Origin: Streptomyces sp. PKU-EA00015
GTDB taxonomy: Bacteria; Actinomycetota; Actinomycetes; Streptomycetales; Streptomycetaceae
Assembly (NCBI RefSeq): GCF_013387495.1
Contig: NZ_JABZEE010000010.1
Span: 186,001 to 250,000 of the forward strand
Reading direction: 5' to 3'
DNA: 64,000 bases
In this document: positions 26,929 through 35,053 of the stretch, piece by piece
How the letters are laid out: each line of letters opens with the position of its first letter
Numbering within the stretch: the first letter of the stretch is position 1
Notes under the pieces: generated by a model
The model's input: only the letters and a program-made list of their open reading frames with translations
Database searches by the model: none
What the model was told of the DNA's origin: nothing
Position numbers and translations under genes: made by a program

Positions 26929-27762
26929 TCAGCCCTCCTTCAGTGCCTGTTCGATCGTGCGCATGACCTCGCTGAGCGGTGCGTCGGTGCGGGCCACGGC
27001 CACCAGGACCTCGCCCTCGGTGCGCACGTCCGCAGGCGGAGGCTCGGCGGCCGGGGAGGCGTGCGCCGCCTTGCGGCCGGCTCCTATGCCGGTGCCGAAC
27101 GTGTCGCGGACGATGGCGAACGCGTGGTCCAGCTGGGCCTCGACGTCGCCCTGCCCGCCCGCCCGCAGCCAGCGGCGCAGCACGTGGTTGTGCGCCGTCA
27201 CCACCGCGGATGCGGCCACCTCCGCCAGCAGCGGGTCGTCGTTGCCGTCGTGGTGGTCCCGCTCGTCGAAGTGGCCCAGCAGATAGCGCGTGAACAGCCG
27301 CTCGTAGCGGGCCACCGAGGCGATCTCGCGCTCCCGCAGCGTCGGCACCTCACGGGTCAGCCGGTAACGCTCGACGGACACGGCCGGGGAGGCCGCGTAC
27401 ATCCGCATGACCTCCTTGATGCCCCGGCACACCGTGTCGAGCGGGTGCTCGTGGGGCGGAGCCGCGTTCAGGACCGCCTCGGCCCGCACCAGGGTGTCGT
27501 CGTGGTCGGGGAAGATGGCCTCTTCCTTGGAGCGGAAGTGGCGGAAGAAGGTCCGGCGCGCCACACCGGCCGCCGCGGCGATCTCGTCGACCGTCGTCGC
27601 CTCGTACCCCTTGGTCGCGAACAACTCCATGGCCGCCGCCGCGAGTTCGCGGCGCATCTTCAGGCGCTGCGCGGCGGCGCGGGAGCCTGCGGCACGTTCC
27701 GGAGCGTCGGACGCGGCGCCGGCGCGGCCGGGCCGGCGGGCGGGATCAGCGGGCTGGGGCAT
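26929..27762 (-). CDS. TetR family regulator next to the ethylmalonyl-CoA operon
   Basis: Regulator of 277 residues, longer than most TetR proteins because of a Pro/Arg/Ala-rich N-terminal arm (about 1-35) and an extended C-terminus. The helix-turn-helix is at about 36-82 (MELFATKGYEATTVDEIA, VARRTFFRHF). ATG 27762 is chosen; ribosome site weak. It sits between the 3-hydroxyacyl-CoA dehydrogenase gene and ccr on the same strand but is closed off by its own terminator. Its place makes it the likely controller of ccr, of the dehydrogenase gene, or both. Confidence 0.88.
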   Translation of the reverse strand: MPQPADPARRPGRAGAASDAPERAAGSRAAAQRLKMRRELAAAAMELFATKGYEATTVDEIAAAAGVARRTFFRHFRSKEEAIFPDHDDTLVRAEAVLNAAPPHEHPLDTVCRGIKEVMRMYAASPAVSVERYRLTREVPTLREREIASVARYERLFTRYLLGHFDERDHHDGNDDPLLAEVAASAVVTAHNHVLRRWLRAGGQGDVEAQLDHAFAIVRDTFGTGIGAGRKAAHASPAAEPPPADVRTEGEVLVAVARTDAPLSEVMRTIEQALKEG

Positions 27763-27877
27763 GACCTGAACGTACTGCATTCGCACAGCCGGGCGCGCCC
27801 GCGGGTCGGGCCCGGCCCGTTCGGACGCGGCGGGCGGGCCGCCCGGACCGAGCAGCCCGCCCCACGCGCCGTCGGGA

Positions 27878-29659
27878 TCAGCGCCGGGCATGTTCGCGGA
27901 ATCCGCGACCCGTCTTGCGTCCCAGGCACCCCGCGGCCACCAGGTGCTCCAGCAGCGGCGCGGGCGCGAGGCCCGGGTCGCGGAACTCCTGGTGCAGCAC
28001 CTTCTCGATGGCCAGCGAGACATCGAGGCCGACGACGTCGAGCAGCTCGAACGGGCCCATCGGGTAGCCGCCGCCCAGCTTCATCGCGGCGTCGATGTCG
28101 TCGAGGGTGGCGTAGTGCTCCTCGACCATCTTGATCGCGTTGTTCAGGTACGGGAAGAGCAACGCGTTCACGATGAATCCGGCGCGGTCGCCGCAGTCCA
28201 CCGGGTGCTTCCTGATCTTCGTCGTGACCTCGCGGACCGTCGCGTGGACGTCGTCGGCGGTCAGGACCGTCCGCACGATCTCGACCAGCTTCATCGCCGG
28301 CGCCGGGTTGAAGAAGTGCATCCCGATCACGTCCTGCGGCCGGGAGGTGGCGCGTGCGCAGGCCACGACGGGCAGCGAGGAGGTCGTGGTGGCCAGCACC
28401 GCGCCCTGCTTGCACACCTTGTCGAGGGTGGCGAACAGCTGCTGCTTGATCTCCAGGTCCTCGGCGACGGCCTCGACGGCCAGATCGACGTCGGAGAAGG
28501 CGTCCAGCGAGCCGGCGGGCGTGACGCGCGCGAGCGTGGCGTCGCACGCCTCCTGGGTCATCCGGCCCTTGCTCACCGAGCGGTTCAGCGACTTGGTGAT
28601 CAGGCCCTTGGCGTTCTCGGCCTTCTCCAGGCTGCGGGCCGCGAGGACGACGTCGTAGCCGGCCTTGGCGAAGACCTCCGCGATTCCGCTCGCCATGGTG
28701 CCCGAGCCGGCCACGCCGACCGAGCGGATCTCACGGCCGGCGGCGGCCGCGGCCGCACCGAGCGGCGTGAGCGCGTCCGTGACGACCTCGGCCGAGCCGG
28801 GGGCGGCGTACGTGTAGAAGCCGCGGCCCGCCTTGCGGCCGGTCAGGCCCGCCTCGCTGAGCTGGCCCAGGATCGGCGCGGGGGCGTGCAGCCGGTCGTG
28901 CGAGGCGGCGTACATCGCGTCCAGCACGGTGCGCGCGGTGTCGATGCCGATCAGGTCGAGCAGGGCGAGCGGGCCCATCGGCAGTCCGCAGCCCAGCTTC
29001 ATGGCGGCGTCGATGTCCTCGCGGGAGGCGTACCGGGCCTCGTACATGGCGGCGGCCTGGTTGAGGTAGCCGAACAGCAGGCCGTCCGCGATGAAGCCCG
29101 GCCGGTCGCCGACCGCGACCGGCTCCTTGCCGAGGTCGCGGGCGAGCGCGGTGACGGCCTCGACGGCCTGCGGCGACGTCAGCACCGAGGAGACGACCTC
29201 GACCAGCTTCATCGCCGGGGCAGGGTTGAAGAAGTGAAGACCGAGCACGCGCTCCGGGCGCTGGGACTCGGCGGCGAGCCGGGTCACCGACAGGGCGTTC
29301 GTGCCGGTGGCGAGGACGGCGTCCGGGCGGACCACGGCGTCCAGCTCGCGGAAGACCTGCTGCTTGGCCTCGTACGACTCCGGCACGACCTCGATCACGA
29401 GGTCGGCGTCCGCCGCTGCCTGCAGGTCGGAGAAGGTGCGGAAGCGTGCGAGGGTGTTGCGGCGCTCCTCCTCGGTGATCCGCTCGCGCTCCACGGCGCG
29501 GGCGGTGGAGGCCTCGAGCGCGGCGACAGCCTGGCGGGCGGCGGCCTCGCTGACGTCGATGCCGATGACCTCACGGCCGGCGCGGGCGAGGACCTCGGCG
29601 ATGCCGGTGCCCATGGTGCCGAGGCCGACCACGGCGATGGTGTGCAGAGGGGTGTCCAT
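27878..29659 (-). CDS. 3-hydroxyacyl-CoA dehydrogenase with two tandem full-length domains
   Basis: Protein of 593 residues made of two complete 3-hydroxybutyryl-CoA dehydrogenase units (about 1-290 and 305-593). Each has its own NAD motif (GLGTMGTGIAEV; GSGTMASGIAEV) and HFFNPAPAMKLVE with catalytic His and Glu. The second unit keeps the catalytic Ser (TTTSSL) and Asn (GFIVNALL); in the first these are Asn (TGTNAL) and Asp (GFIADGLL), so it is probably inactive or altered. It would make acetoacetyl-CoA/3-hydroxybutyryl-CoA interconvert and feed crotonyl-CoA to Ccr. ATG 29659 has GGAG upstream. Confidence 0.92.
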   Translation of the reverse strand: MDTPLHTIAVVGLGTMGTGIAEVLARAGREVIGIDVSEAAARQAVAALEASTARAVERERITEEERRNTLARFRTFSDLQAAADADLVIEVVPESYEAKQQVFRELDAVVRPDAVLATGTNALSVTRLAAESQRPERVLGLHFFNPAPAMKLVEVVSSVLTSPQAVEAVTALARDLGKEPVAVGDRPGFIADGLLFGYLNQAAAMYEARYASREDIDAAMKLGCGLPMGPLALLDLIGIDTARTVLDAMYAASHDRLHAPAPILGQLSEAGLTGRKAGRGFYTYAAPGSAEVVTDALTPLGAAAAAAGREIRSVGVAGSGTMASGIAEVFAKAGYDVVLAARSLEKAENAKGLITKSLNRSVSKGRMTQEACDATLARVTPAGSLDAFSDVDLAVEAVAEDLEIKQQLFATLDKVCKQGAVLATTTSSLPVVACARATSRPQDVIGMHFFNPAPAMKLVEIVRTVLTADDVHATVREVTTKIRKHPVDCGDRAGFIVNALLFPYLNNAIKMVEEHYATLDDIDAAMKLGGGYPMGPFELLDVVGLDVSLAIEKVLHQEFRDPGLAPAPLLEHLVAAGCLGRKTGRGFREHARR

Positions 29660-29991
29660 CGGGGGACTCCAGGGATGAGTGACGACTGATGAGGAGCGCG
29701 CGCGGAGGAAGCCGTACAGGCGTGGGAACGCCAACGGGCGCATGGCGCACGGGTGTTCGCGTGGGCCGACGGACTCTGTCCCGTGTCACGTCGTACTGAT
29801 GGCAGAACTGCCGAACCGACTTCCCCCATAGCCTTCGCATGGGGGTGCCCCCAACCGCGGCTGCGTCACCAGGCCGCGGCGGGTGCGGGGGTTACCCGCT
29901 CACATGAGATTAACTTGCGGGTAACGAGCGCGCCACCCCTCGGGGGGTGTGATCTGGATCGCCGTGCCGGCCCGCCGATACCCTGACCGCC
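29660..29991. other. Divergent control region between the dehydrogenase and HEAT-repeat genes
   Basis: Gene-free stretch of 332 bases. It contains a C-rich hairpin CCCCCAT (29823-29829)/ATGGGGG (29839-29845) of the kind scattered in this window, the GTTACCCGC inverted repeat at 29891-29925, and a leaderless -10 box TACCCT at 29979-29984 that ends seven bases before the HEAT gene ATG. Confidence 0.5.
29891..29925. promoter_or_regulatory. GTTACCCGC-N17-GCGGGTAAC inverted repeat
   Basis: Perfect 9-bp arms at 29891-29899 and 29917-29925 enclose 17 bases that include TAATCT on the minus strand, a plausible -10 for the 3-hydroxyacyl-CoA dehydrogenase gene. A dimeric repressor, possibly the TetR protein encoded downstream, could bind here. 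The arms do not resemble the ccr dyads. Confidence 0.55.
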
Positions 29992-30558
29992 ATGGACGAG
30001 GAGTTGCGGTCGCTCGCGACACGGCTGCGCGACGAGGCGGGCGGCGGTCCGGCGTACGAACGGCTGCTGGCCACCTCGGACCGGGAGGAACTCGCTGCGG
30101 TCCTCACCGAGCAGGAACGCCCCCTTTGGGCGCGCGAGATGGCCGCCTTCCGCCTCGGCTGCGCCGGTGACCGGCGGGCCTTCGAGTCCCTGGTCCTCCT
30201 GCTCAACCACCGCGACCCCGAGCGGTGCGTCTCCGCCGCCCACGCGCTCGGCCGGCTCGCCGACCCCCGCACGCCGCGCGCGGCGGCCGCACTCGCCACC
30301 AACGAGCTGCGGGTCGCGTACGCGCTGGTGCCGGTGCGGCTGCTGACCCGGCTGCGGGCGCCCGAATCGGTACCGGCGCTGATCACGGTCCTCGGACGGC
30401 GCCTGGCCCCCGGCGATCCGCACTGGCGGGTCGCCCTCGCCTGTGTGGAGGGCCTCGGCGCCCTCGGCGACCCGCGCGCCGGCGAGGTGCTGCGCGGGGC
30501 CCTGTCGCATCCGCGCCTGACGGCGGCGGCCTCGGCGGCCCTGGCCCGGCTGGAGTGA
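29992..30558 (+). CDS. HEAT-repeat domain protein
   Basis: Alpha-helical protein of 188 residues built from about four to five HEAT/PBS-lyase-like repeats with the pattern (A/V)-A-x-A-L-G-x-L-(A/G)-D-P-R (examples AAHALGRLADPRTP and CVEGLGALGDPRAG). Such proteins are protein-binding scaffolds or phycobilin-lyase relatives; no catalytic residues are seen and no partner can be named. The start is set by the leaderless TACCCT box. It converges with the radical SAM gene. Confidence 0.85.
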   Translation: MDEELRSLATRLRDEAGGGPAYERLLATSDREELAAVLTEQERPLWAREMAAFRLGCAGDRRAFESLVLLLNHRDPERCVSAAHALGRLADPRTPRAAAALATNELRVAYALVPVRLLTRLRAPESVPALITVLGRRLAPGDPHWRVALACVEGLGALGDPRAGEVLRGALSHPRLTAAASAALARLE

Positions 30559-30579
30559 CGCCCGGGGTGCGGCCGGGCG
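30559..30579. terminator. Short GC hairpin between convergent genes
   Basis: CGCCCGG (30559-30565) pairs with CCGGGCG (30573-30579) around a 7-base loop, starting directly after the HEAT gene stop codon. A possible terminator; short stem and no T-run. Confidence 0.4.
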
Positions 30580-30636
30580 CCGGGGGCGCGGTGCGTCGGC
30601 GAGGACGCCGGGTCATGGCTCACCCTCGCCCGTGAT

Positions 30637-31668
30637 TCACAACAGGGTCAGCTGGGTGGGCTCCGGGACCGACGGCTCGGGACGCACCGGCAGGCGGCGG
30701 TGGCCGCCGGGCCTGGCAGAAGGGCCGATCCCGAACTCGGCCGCCAGTTCGTGCACATGGCGGGTGATACGGCGCTGGTACCACTTCGGGGCGTACGCGC
30801 CCTCCGCGTACAGCCGCTCGTAGCGGGCGACCAGGTGCGGATGGTGTTCGCGCAGCCAGGCCATGTACCACTCGCGGGCGCCCGGCCGCAGATGCAGCAC
30901 GAGCGGGGTCACCGAGGTGGCGCCGGACGCGGCGATCGCGCGGACGGTCGCCCGCAGCTGGTCCGGGTGGTCGCCGAGGAACGGAACGACCGGCGCCATC
31001 AGCACGCCGCAGCCGATCCCGGCATCGGTCAGAGCGCGTACGACGTCGAGCCGGCGCTCGGGCGAGGGCGTGCCCGGCTCGACGGTGCGCCACAGCTCGC
31101 GGTCGGTGAAGCCGACCGAGACGGAGATGCCGACCTCGGTGACCTCCGCGGCCTGCCGCAGCAGGTCGAGATCGCGCAGGATCAGCGTGCCCTTGGTCAG
31201 GACGGAGAACGGGTTCGCGTGGTCGCGCAGCGCCGAGATGATGCCCGGCATCAGCCGGTAGCGGCCCTCGGCGCGCTGGTAGCAGTCCACGTTCGTGCCC
31301 ATGGCGACGTGCGCGCCCTGCCACTGGCGGGAGGCGAGCTGGCGGCGCAGCAGCTCGGGGGCGTTGACCTTCACGACGATCTGGGAGTCGAAGCCGAGTC
31401 CGGTGTCGAGGTCCAGGTAACTGTGGGTCTTGCGGGCGAAGCAGTACACGCAGGCGTGCGTGCAGCCCCGGTAGGGGTTCACCGTCCATTCGAACGGCAT
31501 CCGGGAGGCTCCGGGCACCCGGTTGAGGATCGAACGCGCGCGGATCTCGTGGAAGGTGATGCCCCGGAACTCGGGGCTGTCGAAGGTCCGGGTGGTCACC
31601 GCCGATGCCCCGAACAGGGCGGCTTCCCCGCTGGTGGCGGGGCTGTCGGCCAGATTGTCCCAGCGCAT
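30637..31668 (-). CDS. Radical SAM protein (Rv2578c-like)
   Basis: Iron-sulfur S-adenosylmethionine enzyme of 343 residues. The cluster motif is C-T-H-A-C-V-Y-C-F (C-x3-C-x2-C), directly after NPYRG, as in the Rv2578c/SplB-like group; GTNVDCYQ and the VLTKGTLILRDLDLL strand are also typical. SplB relatives repair spore photoproduct in DNA, but the Rv2578c group has no proven reaction. ATG 31668 has AGGAGG upstream; the upstream in-frame start lies in the promoter area. Confidence 0.87.
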   Translation of the reverse strand: MRWDNLADSPATSGEAALFGASAVTTRTFDSPEFRGITFHEIRARSILNRVPGASRMPFEWTVNPYRGCTHACVYCFARKTHSYLDLDTGLGFDSQIVVKVNAPELLRRQLASRQWQGAHVAMGTNVDCYQRAEGRYRLMPGIISALRDHANPFSVLTKGTLILRDLDLLRQAAEVTEVGISVSVGFTDRELWRTVEPGTPSPERRLDVVRALTDAGIGCGVLMAPVVPFLGDHPDQLRATVRAIAASGATSVTPLVLHLRPGAREWYMAWLREHHPHLVARYERLYAEGAYAPKWYQRRITRHVHELAAEFGIGPSARPGGHRRLPVRPEPSVPEPTQLTLL

Positions 31669-31808
31669 GGGGGTGCCTCCTCGCTCGCTCCGGGCTCCAG
31701 AATAGAACACGTGTTCCCATGATCGCTTCCACTGTGATTTGGGAGGGCGCGCCGGAGGTGATTGGCTAGCGGCGCATCCCGATGGAGCAACTGCTGGAGG
31801 AACAGGAC

Positions 31809-32252
31809 ATGGCGCAGGTCGAGGCCACCACGGAACGGATCATCTCGGCGGACGCGGAGACGGTGTTCGACGCGCTGGCCGACTACGAGGGCACCCGCGC
31901 GAAGCTTCTGCCCGAGCACTTCAGCGAGTACGAGGTGCGCGAGGGCGGCGACGGCGAGGGCACCCTCGTCCACTGGAAGCTCCAGGCCACCAGCAAGCGC
32001 GTCCGCGACTGCCTGCTGGAGGTCACCGAGCCCACCGACGGCGAGCTCGTGGAGAAGGACCGCAACTCCTCCATGGTCACCACCTGGCGGGTCACCCCGG
32101 CCGGTGAGGGCAAGTCCAAGGCCGTCGTCACCACCGTCTGGACCGGCGCCGGCGGCATCGGCGGCTTCTTCGAGAGGACCTTCGCGCCCAAGGGGCTCGG
32201 CCGGATCTACGACAGCGTGCTGGACAGGCTCGCCGCCCACGTCGAGAAGTAG
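31809..32252 (+). CDS. SRPBCC family protein
   Basis: Helix-grip ligand-binding protein of 147 residues, opening with VEATTERIISADAETVFDAL. It differs from the SRPBCC gene at 17769 in sequence and belongs to the polyketide cyclase/dehydrase-like or AHA1-like broad group. ATG 31809 has GGAGG eight bases upstream, which rejects the earlier ATG at 31782. It stands alone between the radical SAM gene (divergent) and the MFS gene. Confidence 0.85.
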   Translation: MAQVEATTERIISADAETVFDALADYEGTRAKLLPEHFSEYEVREGGDGEGTLVHWKLQATSKRVRDCLLEVTEPTDGELVEKDRNSSMVTTWRVTPAGEGKSKAVVTTVWTGAGGIGGFFERTFAPKGLGRIYDSVLDRLAAHVEK

Positions 32253-32464
32253 CCTCACCGGATCGGGTGGTTTTCCCCGCGGCCCGCACGTGCGCCCCTG
32301 GCGCGCCGGGTCGCGGGAAAGCCCCTGATGAGCGCCCCAAGTGCGCCTCGCGCACGCCCTGTTGGGGCAGTCTCGAACGCCCTGCCGGGAGTGCGCCCGA
32401 CTTGCTCCCCCTTCATGCGCGATGCGAAGAATGACGCCGCGCAGCGTGACGAGGGGAGCAGGAC

Positions 32465-34864
32465 GTGAGCGGCAGCACTCTGGTGAAGGACGAGCAGCCC
32501 GCCGCCGGTCCGGCGGACCCGCCGCCTCCCGTACCCGCCGCGCCGGATCCGCTGAGCCCCCGCCGCGTTCGGCTCGTGTTCATGAGCCTCATGCTCGCGC
32601 TGCTCCTGGCCGCGCTCGAGCAGATGATCGTCGCCACAGCGCTGCCGAAGATCGTGGGGGAGCTCCGGGGCCTGGACCGGATGCCCTGGGCGATCACCGC
32701 GTATCTGCTCACGGCCACGATCGGCCTGCCGGTCTACGGAAAGCTCGGCGATCTCTTCGGCCGCAAGGGCGTGTTCCAGTTCGCCATCGTCGTCTTCGTG
32801 ATCGGGTCGGCACTGGCCGGCTGGTCGCGCAGCATGAACGAGCTCATCGCCTTCCGCGCCGTCCAGGGCGTCGGCGCGGGCGGCCTCATGATCGGTGTGC
32901 AGGCGATCATCGCCGACATCGTCCCGGCACGCGAACGCGGCCGGTTCATGGGACTCATCGGCGCCGCCTTCGGACTCGCCTCCGTCGCGGGGCCTCTGCT
33001 CGGCGGCTTCTTCACCGACCATGCGTCCTGGCGCTGGTGCTTCTACTTCAACGTCCCCTTCGGGCTGATCACGCTGGTCGTGGTCAGTCTCGTGCTCAAG
33101 CTGCCGAAGCCCGCCGCCCGGGCCCGGCTCGACGTCCTCGGCACCCTGTTCCTCGCCGCCGCCTCCACCTGCCTCGTCCTGCTGACCAGTTGGGGCGGCA
33201 CCGAATACGCCTGGGACTCGCGCGTCGTCCTCGCCCTGGCCGCGGGCGCCGCCACGAGCACCGTTCTCTTCCTCGTCGTCGAGCGCTTCGCGCCCGAACC
33301 GCTCATTCCGCTGCGGCTGTTCCGCGACTCCGTCTTCACGCTCACGTCCCTCGTGGGCGCGGTCGTGGGCATCGCGCTCTTCGGGGCGGCGAGCTACCTG
33401 CCCACGTTCCTGCAGATGGTCGACGGTGCCAGTGCCACCGAGTCCGGCCTGCTCATGCTGCCGATGATGGGCGGCATCGTCGTCGCCTCCATCGTCTCCG
33501 GCCAGCTCATCAGCCGTACGGGCCGCTACCGGGTCTACCCCGTCGCGGGCAGTGCCGTCTCGGTCGTGGGCATGTGGCTGCTCTCCCGGCTGGAGGCGGA
33601 CACGCCGCGCCTCGAGTACAGCATCTGGCAGGCGGTCCTCGGCATCGGCATCGGACTCGTCATGCCGGTGCTGATCCTCGCCGTCCAGAACGCCGTGCCG
33701 CCCGCCGACCTCGGCACCGCCACCAGCGCCCACAACTACTTCCGGCAGATCGGCGGCAGCGTCGGCGCCGCCGTCTTCGGCACCCTGTTCGCCGACCGGC
33801 TCACCGACGCGCTCGCCGGCCGTGTCCCGGCCGGCGCCGGCCTGCCCGACCCGCAATCGATCACCCCGCAGCTGGTCCACGCCATGCCGCCCGCGCTGCG
33901 CGAGGGCTACATCCAGGCGTACGCGGACACGATGCCGCGGATCTTCCTGTACCTCGTGCCGGTGCTCGTCCTCGGCCTCTTCCTCGCCTTCTTCCTCAAG
34001 GAGAAACCGCTGGTGTCCCACAACGCCTCCACCGCCGAGCCCGCCGCCGTCCCGCACGCCCGCACCGCCGTGCGGGCCGTGCCCGGACCGGCCGCCGCCC
34101 CCGTCGCGGGCGTCCCCGTCTGCGGCACCGTGCAGCACCACGACGGGAGCACCGTCCCGCGCGCCGCGCTCACCCTCATCGACATCCAGGGGCAGCAGAT
34201 CGGCCGCGGCGCGAGCGGCGAGGACGGCCGGTACGCGCTGAGCGTGCCGGGCTCCGGCTCGTACGTGATGATCGCCGCCGCGGGCGGCCACCAGCCCCAG
34301 GCCGTGACGGTCACCGTCGGCGAACGGCCCGTCGAGCTCGACGTCGTGCTCGGCGGAGCGGGCCGGCTCGCTGGCGTCGTCGTCACCGCCGACGGCTCCC
34401 CGGTCCGCGACGCGGCCGTCACGCTCACCGACGTGCGAGGCGAGGTCGTGGCCTCCACCCGCAGCGGCCGGGAGGGCGGCTACGTGATCAGCGAACTGGT
34501 CGCGGGGGAGTACACCCTCGCCGCCAGCGCCCCCGCCTTCCGGCCGGCCGCGCACCCCGTGAGCGTGCAGCCGTCCCGCGAGACCCGCCAGGACATCGAA
34601 CTGGCCGGCGGGGCGGTGCTGCGCGGCACCGTGCGCGCCGGGGACGGCCGGCCGGTCGACGACGCCCGGGTCACTCTCCTCGACGCGGCCGGCAACGTGG
34701 TCGACACGCTCACCACCGGACCGGACGGCATGTTCCGCTTCGTGGACCTGTCGTCCGGCGAGTACACGGTCATCGCGGCCGGTTACCCGCCGGTCGCCAC
34801 CGTGCTCCAGGTCGCGGGCGGCGGGCGTACGGAACGCGACCTCCAGCTCGGGCACGCCGACTGA
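32465..34864 (+). CDS. MFS drug exporter (DHA2 type) fused to carboxypeptidase-regulatory-like domains
   Basis: Protein of 799 residues. Residues 35-520 are a 14-segment DHA2-type multidrug:proton antiporter with motif A ([11 protein letters not shown]) and a [16 protein letters not shown] motif C. After the last helix and a basic KEKP end, three Ig-like carboxypeptidase-regulatory units follow at about 549-630, 632-712 and 716-799, each with G-x-V-x3-(D)G-x-(P)(V)-x-(D/R)A-x-V-T-L. DHA2 topology puts this tail in the cytoplasm, which is odd for a fold usually found outside. GTG 32465 has GGGGAG upstream. Confidence 0.9.
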   Translation: MSGSTLVKDEQPAAGPADPPPPVPAAPDPLSPRRVRLVFMSLMLALLLAALEQMIVATALPKIVGELRGLDRMPWAITAYLLTATIGLPVYGKLGDLFGRKGVFQFAIVVFVIGSALAGWSRSMNELIAFRAVQGVGAGGLMIGVQAIIADIVPARERGRFMGLIGAAFGLASVAGPLLGGFFTDHASWRWCFYFNVPFGLITLVVVSLVLKLPKPAARARLDVLGTLFLAAASTCLVLLTSWGGTEYAWDSRVVLALAAGAATSTVLFLVVERFAPEPLIPLRLFRDSVFTLTSLVGAVVGIALFGAASYLPTFLQMVDGASATESGLLMLPMMGGIVVASIVSGQLISRTGRYRVYPVAGSAVSVVGMWLLSRLEADTPRLEYSIWQAVLGIGIGLVMPVLILAVQNAVPPADLGTATSAHNYFRQIGGSVGAAVFGTLFADRLTDALAGRVPAGAGLPDPQSITPQLVHAMPPALREGYIQAYADTMPRIFLYLVPVLVLGLFLAFFLKEKPLVSHNASTAEPAAVPHARTAVRAVPGPAAAPVAGVPVCGTVQHHDGSTVPRAALTLIDIQGQQIGRGASGEDGRYALSVPGSGSYVMIAAAGGHQPQAVTVTVGERPVELDVVLGGAGRLAGVVVTADGSPVRDAAVTLTDVRGEVVASTRSGREGGYVISELVAGEYTLAASAPAFRPAAHPVSVQPSRETRQDIELAGGAVLRGTVRAGDGRPVDDARVTLLDAAGNVVDTLTTGPDGMFRFVDLSSGEYTVIAAGYPPVATVLQVAGGGRTERDLQLGHAD

Positions 34865-35053
34865 ACCGGTCCCGGGCCCGCGGCAGGGGGCTGCGCACCG
34901 GCCCGTCCGCGCGGCGGCCGGACCGGTGGAGAGCTTGACCGACGTCCATTGTGCGCGGGCGCACCACCTGTTGGGCCGTTTGCCCGGCGCGTGCACCACA
35001 CAGCGCCGTACCGTGGTCACAAGGTCCCGGATCCGGGAAGGAGCGCTCCGCCC

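Noticed and set aside
34865-34927. ACCGGTCC/GGACCGGT inverted repeat after the MFS fusion gene
   Set aside because: The 8-bp arms are separated by 47 bases with no clear inner stem, so a terminator cannot be supported.
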